The notes: generated by a model not told the origin, from the sequence alone. A stretch of 64,000 nucleotides of DNA from Bacteroidia bacterium (GCA_030425285.1 JAUIAY010000003.1:62001-126000); one strand, 5' to 3'. Positions 1 to 7,588 are shown, counted from the stretch's first letter. Numbers and translations are program-made.

Positions 1-406
1 AAATTGCATAAGCCTTTTCTCCATAAAACCATGCATAAGGAAAGAAGTGCGCTCCAGTAATAATTGCAAACGTCATTACAAAAAAGTCTGGGTTGGCTAA
101 CAAAATGAAGATTAAAAACGGAAAGTAAAATAATTGGGCAAAATTGAGCCAAAGCCCTAAAGGCTGTAATGGATTTCCTTTTATTTTCCAGTTGGTTTTT
201 AAAATTTTAGACAACATGAATGCCAATGGTAACATAGGGCCACCAACAATAAAGGTTAAAATACTTTTATTGTATGTTGTGGCTGTTAAGGTCCATACAT
301 AACTTATAGCAAACCAAATAATACAGGCGGCTATAATAAAATCTAAACCACTTTTGGCTTTTATCGATAGTTCATTTTTGAGGGCTTTTAATTCATTTGT
401 TTTCAT
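1..406 (-). CDS. DUF7010-like membrane protein, 3' end cut by the window
   Basis: An open frame runs leftward from an ATG at 406-404 and leaves the window after 135 codons, so the C-terminus is missing. The translated part starts MKTNELKALKNELS and then has at least four hydrophobic segments, some with aromatic clusters typical of small integral membrane proteins. The pattern resembles DUF7010 family membrane proteins of unknown function; I make this match from memory of the family and hold it loosely. It begins 5 bases after the stop of the tetR gene and reads the same way, so the two are probably one transcript and the protein may be controlled by, or a target of, that regulator. Confidence 0.6.
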   Translation of the reverse strand, partial: MKTNELKALKNELSIKAKSGLDFIIAACIIWFAISYVWTLTATTYNKSILTFIVGGPMLPLAFMLSKILKTNWKIKGNPLQPLGLWLNFAQLFYFPFLIFILLANPDFFVMTFAIITGAHFFPYAWFYGEKAYAI

Positions 407-411
407 CTATA

Positions 412-1035
412 TTAATTTTTATAGAGCTTTTGAAACTCTTTTTTTCCTTTTGATGTTAAATATGGATATATGGCCTCTAACAGAAGTCCACCATAATCTG
501 TAATTGCTTTTTTGGTTACACCTTTATCATTTAGCACCTTTGCAGATGACATCCAAAAATCACCAAGTATTTGATAACGCTTACATAAGTTTAGGAACTG
601 ATTAGGATACTCTTCTGGCTGCATTAATCCTTTATCTACAAAAGCATTTAACATTGCTCCCATTTGCTGTTCCCTTAACTTTGCCATTTGTTGAAAATGC
701 TTTCGTATGGAAGCATTCTCTTGCATGACCTGTGTAAAGTTTAACATTACAAATCTGTATTTATAAAAATTACCCATTACCACATCGGACACATTGAACA
801 GTAATTTTAAGCTTACTTCTTCCGATTGATTATTAATCATGACCTGATCTATATCATAAACCAGCTTGTTATAAAGTTCAAGGATTATATCTTCCCGTTT
901 TTTGAAATGATAGTTTAGATTTCCTTGACTAATGCCTAAATCTTTGGCAATTGTACGAAGCGTTACGTTAGATAAACCGTGCTTGTTAAACAACCTCAAT
1001 GCGGCACTTAAAATTTTTTCTCTGGTATCTTTCAT
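412..1035 (-). CDS. TetR/AcrR-family transcriptional regulator
   Basis: A 207-residue protein with the usual TetR size and layout. The helix-turn-helix lies at about residues 25-44 (TLRTIAKDLGISQGNLNYHF), followed by an alpha-helical ligand-binding and dimer domain that I cannot assign to a ligand. TetR proteins are normally local repressors relieved by a small molecule. The gene is divergent from a flavin monooxygenase with a 78-base gap containing a repeated motif, so that gene and its downstream partners are the likely targets. A gene for a small membrane protein follows 5 bases downstream on the same strand. Confidence 0.88.
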   Translation of the reverse strand: MKDTREKILSAALRLFNKHGLSNVTLRTIAKDLGISQGNLNYHFKKREDIILELYNKLVYDIDQVMINNQSEEVSLKLLFNVSDVVMGNFYKYRFVMLNFTQVMQENASIRKHFQQMAKLREQQMGAMLNAFVDKGLMQPEEYPNQFLNLCKRYQILGDFWMSSAKVLNDKGVTKKAITDYGGLLLEAIYPYLTSKGKKEFQKLYKN

Positions 1036-1039
1036 ATAA

Positions 1040-1113
1040 CAAATGTATGCAAATTTTAGTAAACTTGACCTAATTTAATAAATTTTTAGTACTTTTGACC
1101 TAAAATAGTAAAC
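1040..1113. promoter_or_regulatory. Divergent tetR / monooxygenase promoter region with paired operator-like repeats
   Basis: Two related 18-mers lie exactly 30 bases apart: TTAGTAAACTTGACCTAA (1056-1073) and TTAGTACTTTTGACCTAA (1086-1103). Each has TTAG/CTAA ends, so each is a partial palindrome, as expected for a TetR dimer site. A perfect TAnnTTTG -7 element for the monooxygenase, TACTTTTG (1090-1097), lies inside the second copy, with a TTG at 1065-1067 in the first copy. On the other strand TACATTTG (1047-1040) can serve tetR. Binding at the second copy would directly block the monooxygenase promoter; this is inference. Confidence 0.6.
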
Positions 1114-2238
1114 ATGAAAATAGCAATTATAGGGGCTGGAATAGCAGGATTGACTACCGCTATCGCTTTACAGAAAAAAGGTTACGAACCTGTGATATAT
1201 GAATCAGCAAAAGCCTTTAAACCTGTTGGTGCTGGTATAAATCTTGCCAGTAATGCCATGGAAGTTTATAAGCGTTTAGGTTTATATGATGATATTATTA
1301 AACAAGGGCATGTCGTTAAAAAGATGTGCATTACTAATAAGGATATGGAAACCTTATCTACAAGTGATTTGACAACTGTTTCAAACTTCAAGAGTGTTGC
1401 CATACATCGTTCTGACTTGCACCAAATATTAGTAAATCATTTTAAAGGTGTCATTGAATTGGGAAAAACTATGTCTGATTTAACTATACAGGACAATCAA
1501 GGCGTTATATCCTTTGAAGATGGCAATACTTATAGTTTTGACCTTGTTATTGGTGCCGATGGTATTCACTCTAAAGTTAGAGAAGCATTATTTGGATCCA
1601 CTCCTTATCGTTATGCTAAACAAGTATGCTGGCGTGGAATAGCAAAGACCACTACTATGACTGATTACAATCATTCATTAAATGAACTTTGGGGAAATGG
1701 TAAACGTTTTGGTTTTGTTAGGATTAAAGACGATTCAATTTATTGGTTTGCATTAGATCAATATAAGAGTGATTATGTTGAAGAATTTAAAAACACCTCA
1801 ATAAAGCACTTATTTTCAAACTTTCACCCTGTTGCTAAAACACTTATAGATAGTACACCTGAAACACAAATAATTAAAAACAGTATTGTAGATTTTGAAC
1901 CATTAAAAATGTGGTACCATAAAAACATTTGTTTGGTTGGTGATGCTGCACATGCTACAACTCCCAATATGGGGCAAGGTGCCTGTCAAGCTATAGAAAG
2001 TAGCTATGTTTTAAGTGATTGTATATCTAAATACAATTCTTTAGAAGATGCCTTTAAAAACTACCAAACCATTAGAAAAGAAAAAGCCACTATGGTTATA
2101 AAACAAAGTTGGCAATTGGGACAAGTAGCCCAATGGAAGCATCCAATAGCAATATGGTTAAGAAACGTATTGCTTAAGATGACTCCCGACAGTTACTTAA
2201 AAAACAAAAGTGAAACACTATTTAAACTTAATTTCTAG
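1114..2238 (+). CDS. FAD-dependent monooxygenase (class A flavoprotein, TetX/aromatic hydroxylase-like)
   Basis: A 374-residue protein with the three class A flavin monooxygenase signatures: the dinucleotide fold GAGIAG (residues 7-12), the DG motif IGADGIHSKVR (about 146-156) and the FAD-ribityl GD motif VGDAAHATTPNMGQG (about 274-288). Length is normal for the family. Such enzymes use NAD(P)H and O2 to hydroxylate aromatic or polycyclic substrates; the substrate cannot be read from sequence. It is divergent from a TetR gene and is followed within 4 bases by a DoxX-like membrane protein gene, suggesting a regulated detoxification or modification operon. TetX-type tetracycline inactivation is an alternative I cannot support specifically. 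Confidence 0.88.
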   Translation: MKIAIIGAGIAGLTTAIALQKKGYEPVIYESAKAFKPVGAGINLASNAMEVYKRLGLYDDIIKQGHVVKKMCITNKDMETLSTSDLTTVSNFKSVAIHRSDLHQILVNHFKGVIELGKTMSDLTIQDNQGVISFEDGNTYSFDLVIGADGIHSKVREALFGSTPYRYAKQVCWRGIAKTTTMTDYNHSLNELWGNGKRFGFVRIKDDSIYWFALDQYKSDYVEEFKNTSIKHLFSNFHPVAKTLIDSTPETQIIKNSIVDFEPLKMWYHKNICLVGDAAHATTPNMGQGACQAIESSYVLSDCISKYNSLEDAFKNYQTIRKEKATMVIKQSWQLGQVAQWKHPIAIWLRNVLLKMTPDSYLKNKSETLFKLNF

Positions 2239-2242
2239 AACT

Positions 2243-2617
2243 ATGTCTTTAAATACAATCAAAAAAATAGTTATCACCATTTTAAATTATTTTATTGGAA
2301 CTTTACTTATAGTAAGTGGGCTGTTTAAAATTGCAAAACACGACTATTATGTTCAAATGTTAAACGACCTAAACCCTAACTATACCGAGAACATCGTTCT
2401 ATTAGGTATTATCTCATTAAGCACTGGACTTCTTTTAATACTACCTAGAACATTTATTTTTGGTTTTATGGGAAGTTTGGTTTTTTTGGGCGGAACTATT
2501 GGGGCACATATGCAGCATGATGATTCGTACCTCATGAACATCATATTAATTTTAATATTGGTTGTTATTGCATTTTATAAAATTCCGCAAGCTCTTAATT
2601 TAAAAATGACTTCTTGA
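2243..2617 (+). CDS. DoxX-like family membrane protein
   Basis: A 124-residue protein with four predicted membrane helices; the first half carries the DoxX-like pattern in which a helix ends in SGLFKIAKHDYYVQ and the second helix begins in a Leu/Ile-rich GIISLSTGLLL stretch. An in-frame ATG at 2210 would overlap the preceding gene by 29 bases and add a charged leader, so the ATG at 2243, 4 bases after the upstream stop, is preferred. DoxX-type proteins are membrane components linked to redox or sulfur metabolism in some organisms, but most are of unknown function. It probably shares a transcript with the monooxygenase before it and the membrane protein after it. Confidence 0.75.
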   Translation: MSLNTIKKIVITILNYFIGTLLIVSGLFKIAKHDYYVQMLNDLNPNYTENIVLLGIISLSTGLLLILPRTFIFGFMGSLVFLGGTIGAHMQHDDSYLMNIILILILVVIAFYKIPQALNLKMTS

Positions 2618-2618
2618 A

Positions 2619-3179
2619 TTGTATACAACATTGAAAAAATACGATAAGCTTTTGGGTGGACTCTTCTTTCTGTTAATATTACTGTTCATTATAACTGCAA
2701 TTAACAACACTATCTTTTTTAATTGGGCTTATGAAAGACATAAGAACCCATTGAGTTGGTATGTAAGACCCATCTTATTGATTCCGTTCTGTTATTTTGC
2801 CTATAAAAAGAGATGGTCTGGTGTCATGTTTAGCCTGTTCTGCCTATTTACCAGCATGTTTTGGTTTAATAAGCCAGAAGCGGTATCTGAACAGGTAGAA
2901 ATGTTTTTAGAATTTGAAAAGTTATGGCTTCATTCTGAAATGAATACCGCTAAATTAATTCAACTTTCCCTTATTCCCATTTCATTATTTTTATTAGGAT
3001 ATACTTTCTGGAAACGTAGCCTATGGATTGGTGTGCTTTTATTGGCATGTATAGCTTTTGGTAAAATTGCATGGGGTATTTATAATACAGGAAACAGTGG
3101 CACGTCTATTATTTTACCTGCAATGACTGGTCTAATACTATGTCTTGTTTTTGTGATTTATAAAAAACTAAAACCCTAG
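2619..3179 (+). CDS. Membrane protein of unknown function, TTG start
   Basis: I do not recognise this 186-residue protein. It has about five or six hydrophobic helices, starting with LLGGLFFLLILLFIITAI near residue 12, and aromatic-rich loops (FNWAYERHKNPLSWYVRP). No ATG is available before residue 70, and a TTG at 2619-2621, one base after the upstream stop codon, gives a sensible short leader, so a translationally coupled TTG start is proposed. It is the third gene of the monooxygenase transcript and its stop overlaps the convergent next gene by 4 bases. Its role may be to work with the DoxX-like neighbour, but nothing in the sequence shows this. Confidence 0.7.
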   Translation: MYTTLKKYDKLLGGLFFLLILLFIITAINNTIFFNWAYERHKNPLSWYVRPILLIPFCYFAYKKRWSGVMFSLFCLFTSMFWFNKPEAVSEQVEMFLEFEKLWLHSEMNTAKLIQLSLIPISLFLLGYTFWKRSLWIGVLLLACIAFGKIAWGIYNTGNSGTSIILPAMTGLILCLVFVIYKKLKP

Positions 3180-3565
3180 CTTTTCTTAAAATAGATGCTT
3201 AATGCAGTTATTTCTGCTACAATACCTATTGAGTGAATCGTTAAACTAAACCACAATAGATATTCTACCTGAAGTATTTTAAACATACTGCCATACATTA
3301 CAACTACGAGTAACGGTATTAAGTGCGCTGAAATTCCAATGATACTCCAAACTGGTTTATTGGTATTTTTACAACCACTAACTATTGAGAATCCTATTAA
3401 GGCCATTAAAAGATAGGCTTGAAGCAATCCAACCTCACCTATCGGGTTTTCTTTTAAAAAGCCCATAGGACCAACTCCTGTTTTTTGAGCAGAAACTGAT
3501 CCTATTGCCATTAACAAACCTAAAACTATTAATGCTTTGCCATGAAGTTTTTGAACTTTATTCAT
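3176..3565 (-). CDS. Small membrane protein of unknown function
   Basis: A 129-residue protein with four predicted hydrophobic helices (about residues 9-26, 46-63, 74-96 and 100-125). The first helix ends in VSAQ and could be read as a signal peptide, but the later helices make an integral membrane protein more likely. I do not recognise the family. It follows the YdhR-like gene by 24 bases on the same strand and may be co-transcribed with it; its 3' end overlaps the convergent gene by 4 bases, so there is no room for a separate terminator. Confidence 0.7.
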   Translation of the reverse strand: MNKVQKLHGKALIVLGLLMAIGSVSAQKTGVGPMGFLKENPIGEVGLLQAYLLMALIGFSIVSGCKNTNKPVWSIIGISAHLIPLLVVVMYGSMFKILQVEYLLWFSLTIHSIGIVAEITALSIYFKKS

Positions 3566-3589
3566 ACTGATTTACTTTAAAAATGACTA

Positions 3590-3892
3590 CTAATCATTTA
3601 AAATCATAGGAATATCGTATTTCTCTACACGAATCGTTTCGATTACAACCCCAAAAATTGAAGGCACTTTTTTAGCTAAATCAGAATTCCAATAAGCATC
3701 TCTGGATTCTCTTGAATCAAATATGTAAAAACCTGATGCCAAATGTGTTTCTTCTTCGGCTAAATAATACTTTTGAATTAATCCTGGAACATTTCTAAAA
3801 GTCTCTAAATAGTCATTGATTGCTTCCATTAGCTTTTCAGGACTATGTTCTGATTTAAATTTTACCACTAAAACTGCATTTGCATTATTCAT
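3590..3892 (-). CDS. YdhR-like monooxygenase-fold protein
   Basis: A 100-residue protein with the dimeric alpha/beta-barrel layout of YdhR and antibiotic-biosynthesis monooxygenase relatives: an early strand VLVVKFKS, a helix, the PGLIQKYYLAEEETHLASGF core and the SREARDAY-like helix DSRESRDAYWNSDLAKK. YdhR-type proteins are small cofactor-free putative monooxygenases or ligand-binding proteins of unclear substrate. It lies downstream of a large flavin monooxygenase, separated by 96 bases that contain its own promoter-like block. Together with the methyltransferase nearby this is the gene set of a quinone or polyketide tailoring pathway, but no synthase is visible. Confidence 0.7.
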   Translation of the reverse strand: MNNANAVLVVKFKSEHSPEKLMEAINDYLETFRNVPGLIQKYYLAEEETHLASGFYIFDSRESRDAYWNSDLAKKVPSIFGVVIETIRVEKYDIPMILND

Positions 3893-3918
3893 AACGTTTA
3901 TATTTTAAATTTACAATG

Positions 3919-3985
3919 CAAAAATACTTTGCAAAACCAGCTAATTGATTGCATAATAAGACCTAATGATTGACATATAAGCTCA
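3919..3985 (-). promoter_or_regulatory. Promoter block of the YdhR-like gene, near-copy of 5447-5513
   Basis: Read on the minus strand it carries a perfect -7 element TATTTTTG (3926-3919), 27 bases upstream of the start codon. The 67-base block matches 5447-5513 at about 50 of 67 positions without a gap. The best kept parts are the -7 element, GCAATC (3952-3947) and TGAGCTTATAT (3985-3975), all at identical distances in both copies. No good -33 TTG is present, which fits an activator-dependent promoter. The conserved distal blocks are candidate activator sites. Confidence 0.55.
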
Positions 3986-3988
3986 TGT

Positions 3989-5407
3989 TTAATTAGCTTT
4001 TGGATAAAAAATATTCAAATCAATTTCTGGGCCACCAGACCAAAAAGTTTCCCATGGGCCACTAACAACTAATGCCTTAAGTGTTTCGTTTGATAATAAC
4101 TCTAGCCTTTCCTTAATCATATCCCAATTAGGCATATTTGGTAAACGAGAATTAAGTCTTGAGGATATAGCTACAAATTGACCGAACAAATCGTTTAACA
4201 ATTGATTTCGATTAGTCTCTAGTAATTCATCATCTACATCTATTAGTTGGCGTATGGAAAAGGATTTGTTACCAACTCTTCTAATCATTGCCTCCCAAGC
4301 CCGACTCTTATGTCGATGTTGTAACATATGCATAACCGCCTCATGTTTAGAATAATCTGCAGCTCTTAATACATTACCCTTTAACAATCTCTCTTGTAAG
4401 GATTTTACCAGCGACATTACAGAAACAAAACCTTGGTTTAATCCTCTCCCAGGCCAAAAATGTATACCATTAGCAGCATCACCTAATAAAAAAGCATGAG
4501 TAGCGTTGGACGAAGATTCGTAATTTATAATTGTTGAAAATCTACTTTCATGTTTCATAGAGATATTAAAACAATTAACCTCCATAACATCATTGGGTTG
4601 AATACTGAAAAGCTTTAAACCATCTTGTATTTTTGGCCAAAATGTTGTGGAAAAAATACTATTACTTCTTTTAAATTCTTGCGCTTCACCTTTTGTTAAT
4701 CTCACATTAAGATGGCCATAACCATCATTTGTCATATTTAGCAAGAAGCGCCTTTGAATAAGCGTTAAAATAACCGCTTCAGAAGTTGACAACCCTGATT
4801 TAACTTGAATGCTTAATATTACATCTTCTAAATGCTCTCCATTTATTGAATAGGGAAATGGATCGGCTAATCCAAATTCACTTTTATAATATTGTCGTGT
4901 TTGCGAATGGACACCCTCACATATTGCAAGTATATCGCAGTTTAATGATTGTGTTTTTTCAGGTTGGAATTTTTCTGGGATAAGTTGAACATTTGAATTT
5001 TGCACATAATTAAGCAATCGATTTTCGATATCAATAATCCTGATATTCTTTGGACGACCTAATTCAATTGGTGAATCCTGGCTGTAAGGCCAAACTTCGG
5101 AAAACCCATTATTAGGCAATAAGTGCTCAAGTAAATGTGAAGGCAGCAGCTTTAAAAGTTTACTTTGTAAAGTTATCACCTGTGTTCTGCGTGTATTTCC
5201 ATCCTTTTTAGTTTTCCAATAAACTTTTTTTCCATTCTTTTTCCAACGCTTGTCATATATTGCGACCTCAACCTTATTACCCAATGTTTCGTTCAACATT
5301 ATTGCTAACAGCAAACCAACTGGCCCTCCACCGGAAATCACAACTCGAATTGGTAAGCCTCTTAAAGTTTGTTTGCTTTTACAATATTTCTTTATTAAAG
5401 TTTCCAT
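3989..5407 (-). CDS. FAD-dependent monooxygenase, large form
   Basis: A 472-residue flavoprotein. The nucleotide-binding glycine motif GGGPVG sits at residues 26-31 after a short lysine-rich leader, the first FAD strand ends in IYDKRWKK, and the GD motif LLGDAANGIHFWPGRGLNQG begins near residue 307. A segment DILAICEGVHSQTRQ near residue 150 occupies the place of the DG motif. It is longer than the 374-residue enzyme at 1114-2238 and not a close paralogue. The substrate is unknown; the family hydroxylates aromatic or polycyclic compounds with NAD(P)H and O2. It has its own promoter block shared in pattern with the YdhR-like gene downstream, pointing to joint regulation. Confidence 0.82.
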   Translation of the reverse strand: METLIKKYCKSKQTLRGLPIRVVISGGGPVGLLLAIMLNETLGNKVEVAIYDKRWKKNGKKVYWKTKKDGNTRRTQVITLQSKLLKLLPSHLLEHLLPNNGFSEVWPYSQDSPIELGRPKNIRIIDIENRLLNYVQNSNVQLIPEKFQPEKTQSLNCDILAICEGVHSQTRQYYKSEFGLADPFPYSINGEHLEDVILSIQVKSGLSTSEAVILTLIQRRFLLNMTNDGYGHLNVRLTKGEAQEFKRSNSIFSTTFWPKIQDGLKLFSIQPNDVMEVNCFNISMKHESRFSTIINYESSSNATHAFLLGDAANGIHFWPGRGLNQGFVSVMSLVKSLQERLLKGNVLRAADYSKHEAVMHMLQHRHKSRAWEAMIRRVGNKSFSIRQLIDVDDELLETNRNQLLNDLFGQFVAISSRLNSRLPNMPNWDMIKERLELLSNETLKALVVSGPWETFWSGGPEIDLNIFYPKAN

Positions 5408-5446
5408 TTCCTTCGGAAAATCATCATTGTTGAATATACTTTAATG

Positions 5447-5513
5447 CAAAAATATTTTATTTAAAGTGCTATTAGATTGCAGAAAAAGCCCAATTAATTG
5501 ATATATAAGCTCA
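5447..5513 (-). promoter_or_regulatory. Promoter block of the large monooxygenase, near-copy of 3919-3985
   Basis: The minus strand shows TATTTTTG (5454-5447), a perfect TAnnTTTG element 40 bases upstream of the start codon. Upstream at the same distances as in the 3919-3985 block are GCAATC (5480-5475) and TGAGCTTATAT (5513-5503). The block lies between the methyltransferase stop and the monooxygenase start. No -33 TTG is seen. Sequence similarity confined to promoter DNA, with unrelated genes behind it, indicates a shared regulator. Confidence 0.55.
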
Positions 5514-5516
5514 CTG

Positions 5517-6170
5517 CTACTTTATAGCTTCAAACACCACTGAATTTAGCAATATCTCCTCTGATTGAAGTTCTATTTTCTCTTCAAAACTATGTTTATT
5601 GATTTTTGAAAAACCACATGATTTTAGTTTCAATTCTACCTCATATATCTCATAGAAATTGAAATTACTATTAAGCATATTTAATTTTTTCATTTCGGAT
5701 TTAGGTGTCAGTGTTACATAAAATCTACCTTTAGGTTTTAAGACCCTGTGTATTTCTTTAAAATCAACAAATAGGTCTTTTATAAAGTAAATCCAGTTTA
5801 TGGCACATGCTACTTTAAAAACATTGGAATCAAAAGGCATATCTTTTGAGTAAGCATTAAAAAACTGAACTCTGTTTGAATCAATAAAACCATTGTTATT
5901 TTTTATTGCCTCCTCAATCATTGTTTTTGAAATATCAATCCCATAAACCTTAACCATTGGATGCTTATTCAGAAGCAAGTACAAGAGTTTACCATTACCA
6001 ATTCCAATTTCCAAAATCTTATCATTCGCATGCAAACCAAAAAGGCCGTAAGTAAATTTTGTGATATCATAATTTACTTGGTTCATTCGGTCTGCAACCA
6101 TTTTGCCTAATTCACCAACAGGATTTGCTAATTGTTTTTCGAATTCTTCTTTTGAAATTTTTTCACTCAT
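5517..6170 (-). CDS. Class I SAM-dependent methyltransferase
   Basis: A 217-residue protein with the Rossmann-fold methyltransferase signature KILEIGIGNGK (residues 51-61; motif I), an acidic end of the second strand (VYGIDIS, about 76-82), and the post-motif ACAINWIYFIKDL and EIHRVLKPKGRFYVTLTPKS segments of the UbiE/methyltransf_11 type. Such enzymes methylate small molecules, often quinones, sterols or arsenite; no cysteine-rich arsenite motif is obvious. It lies upstream of the flavin monooxygenase and reads the same way, with its own promoter. Substrate unknown. Confidence 0.85.
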   Translation of the reverse strand: MSEKISKEEFEKQLANPVGELGKMVADRMNQVNYDITKFTYGLFGLHANDKILEIGIGNGKLLYLLLNKHPMVKVYGIDISKTMIEEAIKNNNGFIDSNRVQFFNAYSKDMPFDSNVFKVACAINWIYFIKDLFVDFKEIHRVLKPKGRFYVTLTPKSEMKKLNMLNSNFNFYEIYEVELKLKSCGFSKINKHSFEEKIELQSEEILLNSVVFEAIK

Positions 6171-6199
6171 TTTTTAATGACTTAAACTTGTGCTTTGCT

Positions 6200-6238
6200 C
6201 AAAAGTAACCAAAAGAAGATTGTTATAATTTCACAATC
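6200..6238 (-). promoter_or_regulatory. Methyltransferase promoter with inverted repeat
   Basis: The minus strand holds a perfect -7 element TACTTTTG (6207-6200), 30 bases before the methyltransferase start. Immediately upstream is the inverted repeat GATTGT-N9-ACAATC (6218-6238), placed over the expected -33 zone, where a dimeric regulator would act. The TTG within the repeat is 26 bases from the -7 element, longer than usual. A GATTG core and an AGCTCA are also present in the two matched promoters downstream, but at other spacings. Confidence 0.5.
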
Positions 6239-6262
6239 AGCTCAATCTTTAGCACTTAAGGT

Positions 6263-7534
6263 TCAGCCTGTTTTAGTAGTTGAAGCTTTAGCTTTTAGTA
6301 GTTTGTCCTTTAAGCTTTGCATATCATCACTCACTTTTCGTTCTATCACTCTTGCATAGATTTGAGTTGTAGCAATTTTGGTATGACCCAGTAATTTTGA
6401 AACGGTTTCTATTGGTACACCATTAGAAAGTGTTATTGTAGTAGCAAATGTGTGACGAGCTATGTGGAATGTTAAATTCTTTTTGATTTTGCACAAGTCT
6501 GCTATTTCTTTTAAATACGAGTTTAACTTCTGATTTGAAATATTAGGAAATAAGGTTTTTGTTTTCTTGGTTTTAATATGCCCTTTGTATTTCTGAATTA
6601 AATCTTCGGCAATTGGAAGTAGAGGGATTTTTACTTTATTATGCGTTTTTTGCCTGTTAGTAATTATCCATTTGCCTCCATCTATACCGAACGTGATATT
6701 ATGTTGGTTGAGGTTCATGACATCAATATATGACAAGCCTGTATAGCAACTGAAAACAAATAAATCCTTAACGAGCTCCAGTCTTTCGATTTCAAATTCT
6801 TTTTCAATAATGGTCTGTAGTTCATCTTCACTTAAAAACTCACGCTCATTCTTGATATACGTTGGCTTGAATTTTATAAAGGGGTCTTTATCTATCCACT
6901 CCATCTTATAAGCTAATGTTACCATTTTTCGAAGTCGTTGGATATGTTTCATAACCGTGTTGTTTTCCATTTGCTTTTGATGGTCCTCTGGAACATAGGA
7001 ACGTAAGAACTTTTCAAAATCAACAAGAAAACGAAACGTTAATTGTGATAAATAGATGTCTTGTATTTTCTTTTTGGTTAGAAAAAGCTTGATGTACTTT
7101 TGAGTTGTGAAGTAATTTTTTAAAGTACCATAGCTTAAAGATTCGCTCATTTGCGTGTTGTGATAATCAACCAATGTTAACAAAGAATATTCTTCGTTAT
7201 CTTCTCCCAAAAACCTTGCTTTAATGGATTGAGCACAGATAAAAGCTTTTTCTTTTACAAGTTCATCGTGGGCTTGATAAATTCTATTTTTAACCTGGTC
7301 TAAATACCTGTTGAGTAATCGAGATTCTTGTCTGTTACCTCTTGCTCTTCCTTTGTTGGAATCCCATTCAGATAGGATTACTTTTCTTTGTAAACTGATA
7401 TTTGCACGCTTACCGTTTACAGTAATTCTGCCAAAAACTGAAACTTGATTGTTTTTTATGCGTGTAGCATTAACCCAAAATGACAGGGTAAAGGTGGTGT
7501 GTGATTGCATAGTTGTCGTCTTTTTGTTAAACAT
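6263..7534 (-). CDS. Tyrosine recombinase/integrase of the Bacteroidota mobile-element type
   Basis: A 423-residue integrase: an N-terminal arm-binding domain (about residues 15-100), a SAM-like core-binding domain (about 115-215) and a catalytic domain (about 230-400). Catalytic residues are Lys296 (QKTHNK), His357 and Arg360 (HIARHTF), His384 (LLGH) and the nucleophile Tyr393 (IYARV). The first catalytic Arg is replaced by Ser268 (CYTGLSYID), a change also known in IntDOT of Bacteroides conjugative transposons. The start could equally be the ATG at residue 9. The gene starts about 210 bases from the 3' end of tRNA-Pro and appears intact, so the element it belongs to could still be mobile. 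Confidence 0.92.
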   Translation of the reverse strand: MFNKKTTTMQSHTTFTLSFWVNATRIKNNQVSVFGRITVNGKRANISLQRKVILSEWDSNKGRARGNRQESRLLNRYLDQVKNRIYQAHDELVKEKAFICAQSIKARFLGEDNEEYSLLTLVDYHNTQMSESLSYGTLKNYFTTQKYIKLFLTKKKIQDIYLSQLTFRFLVDFEKFLRSYVPEDHQKQMENNTVMKHIQRLRKMVTLAYKMEWIDKDPFIKFKPTYIKNEREFLSEDELQTIIEKEFEIERLELVKDLFVFSCYTGLSYIDVMNLNQHNITFGIDGGKWIITNRQKTHNKVKIPLLPIAEDLIQKYKGHIKTKKTKTLFPNISNQKLNSYLKEIADLCKIKKNLTFHIARHTFATTITLSNGVPIETVSKLLGHTKIATTQIYARVIERKVSDDMQSLKDKLLKAKASTTKTG

Positions 7535-7588
7535 TCATTCAAGACGAAAGTCAAATCAACTATTTCAATTACAGTACTTTAAGCATCT

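Noticed and set aside
1114-2238. Tetracycline-inactivating TetX
   Set aside because: Shared features are those of all class A flavin monooxygenases; no specific TetX residues could be checked by eye.
1-6262. A second att site (copy of the tRNA-Pro 3' end)
   Set aside because: No repeat of the tRNA end was seen in the gaps of this part; the other boundary is probably outside the window.
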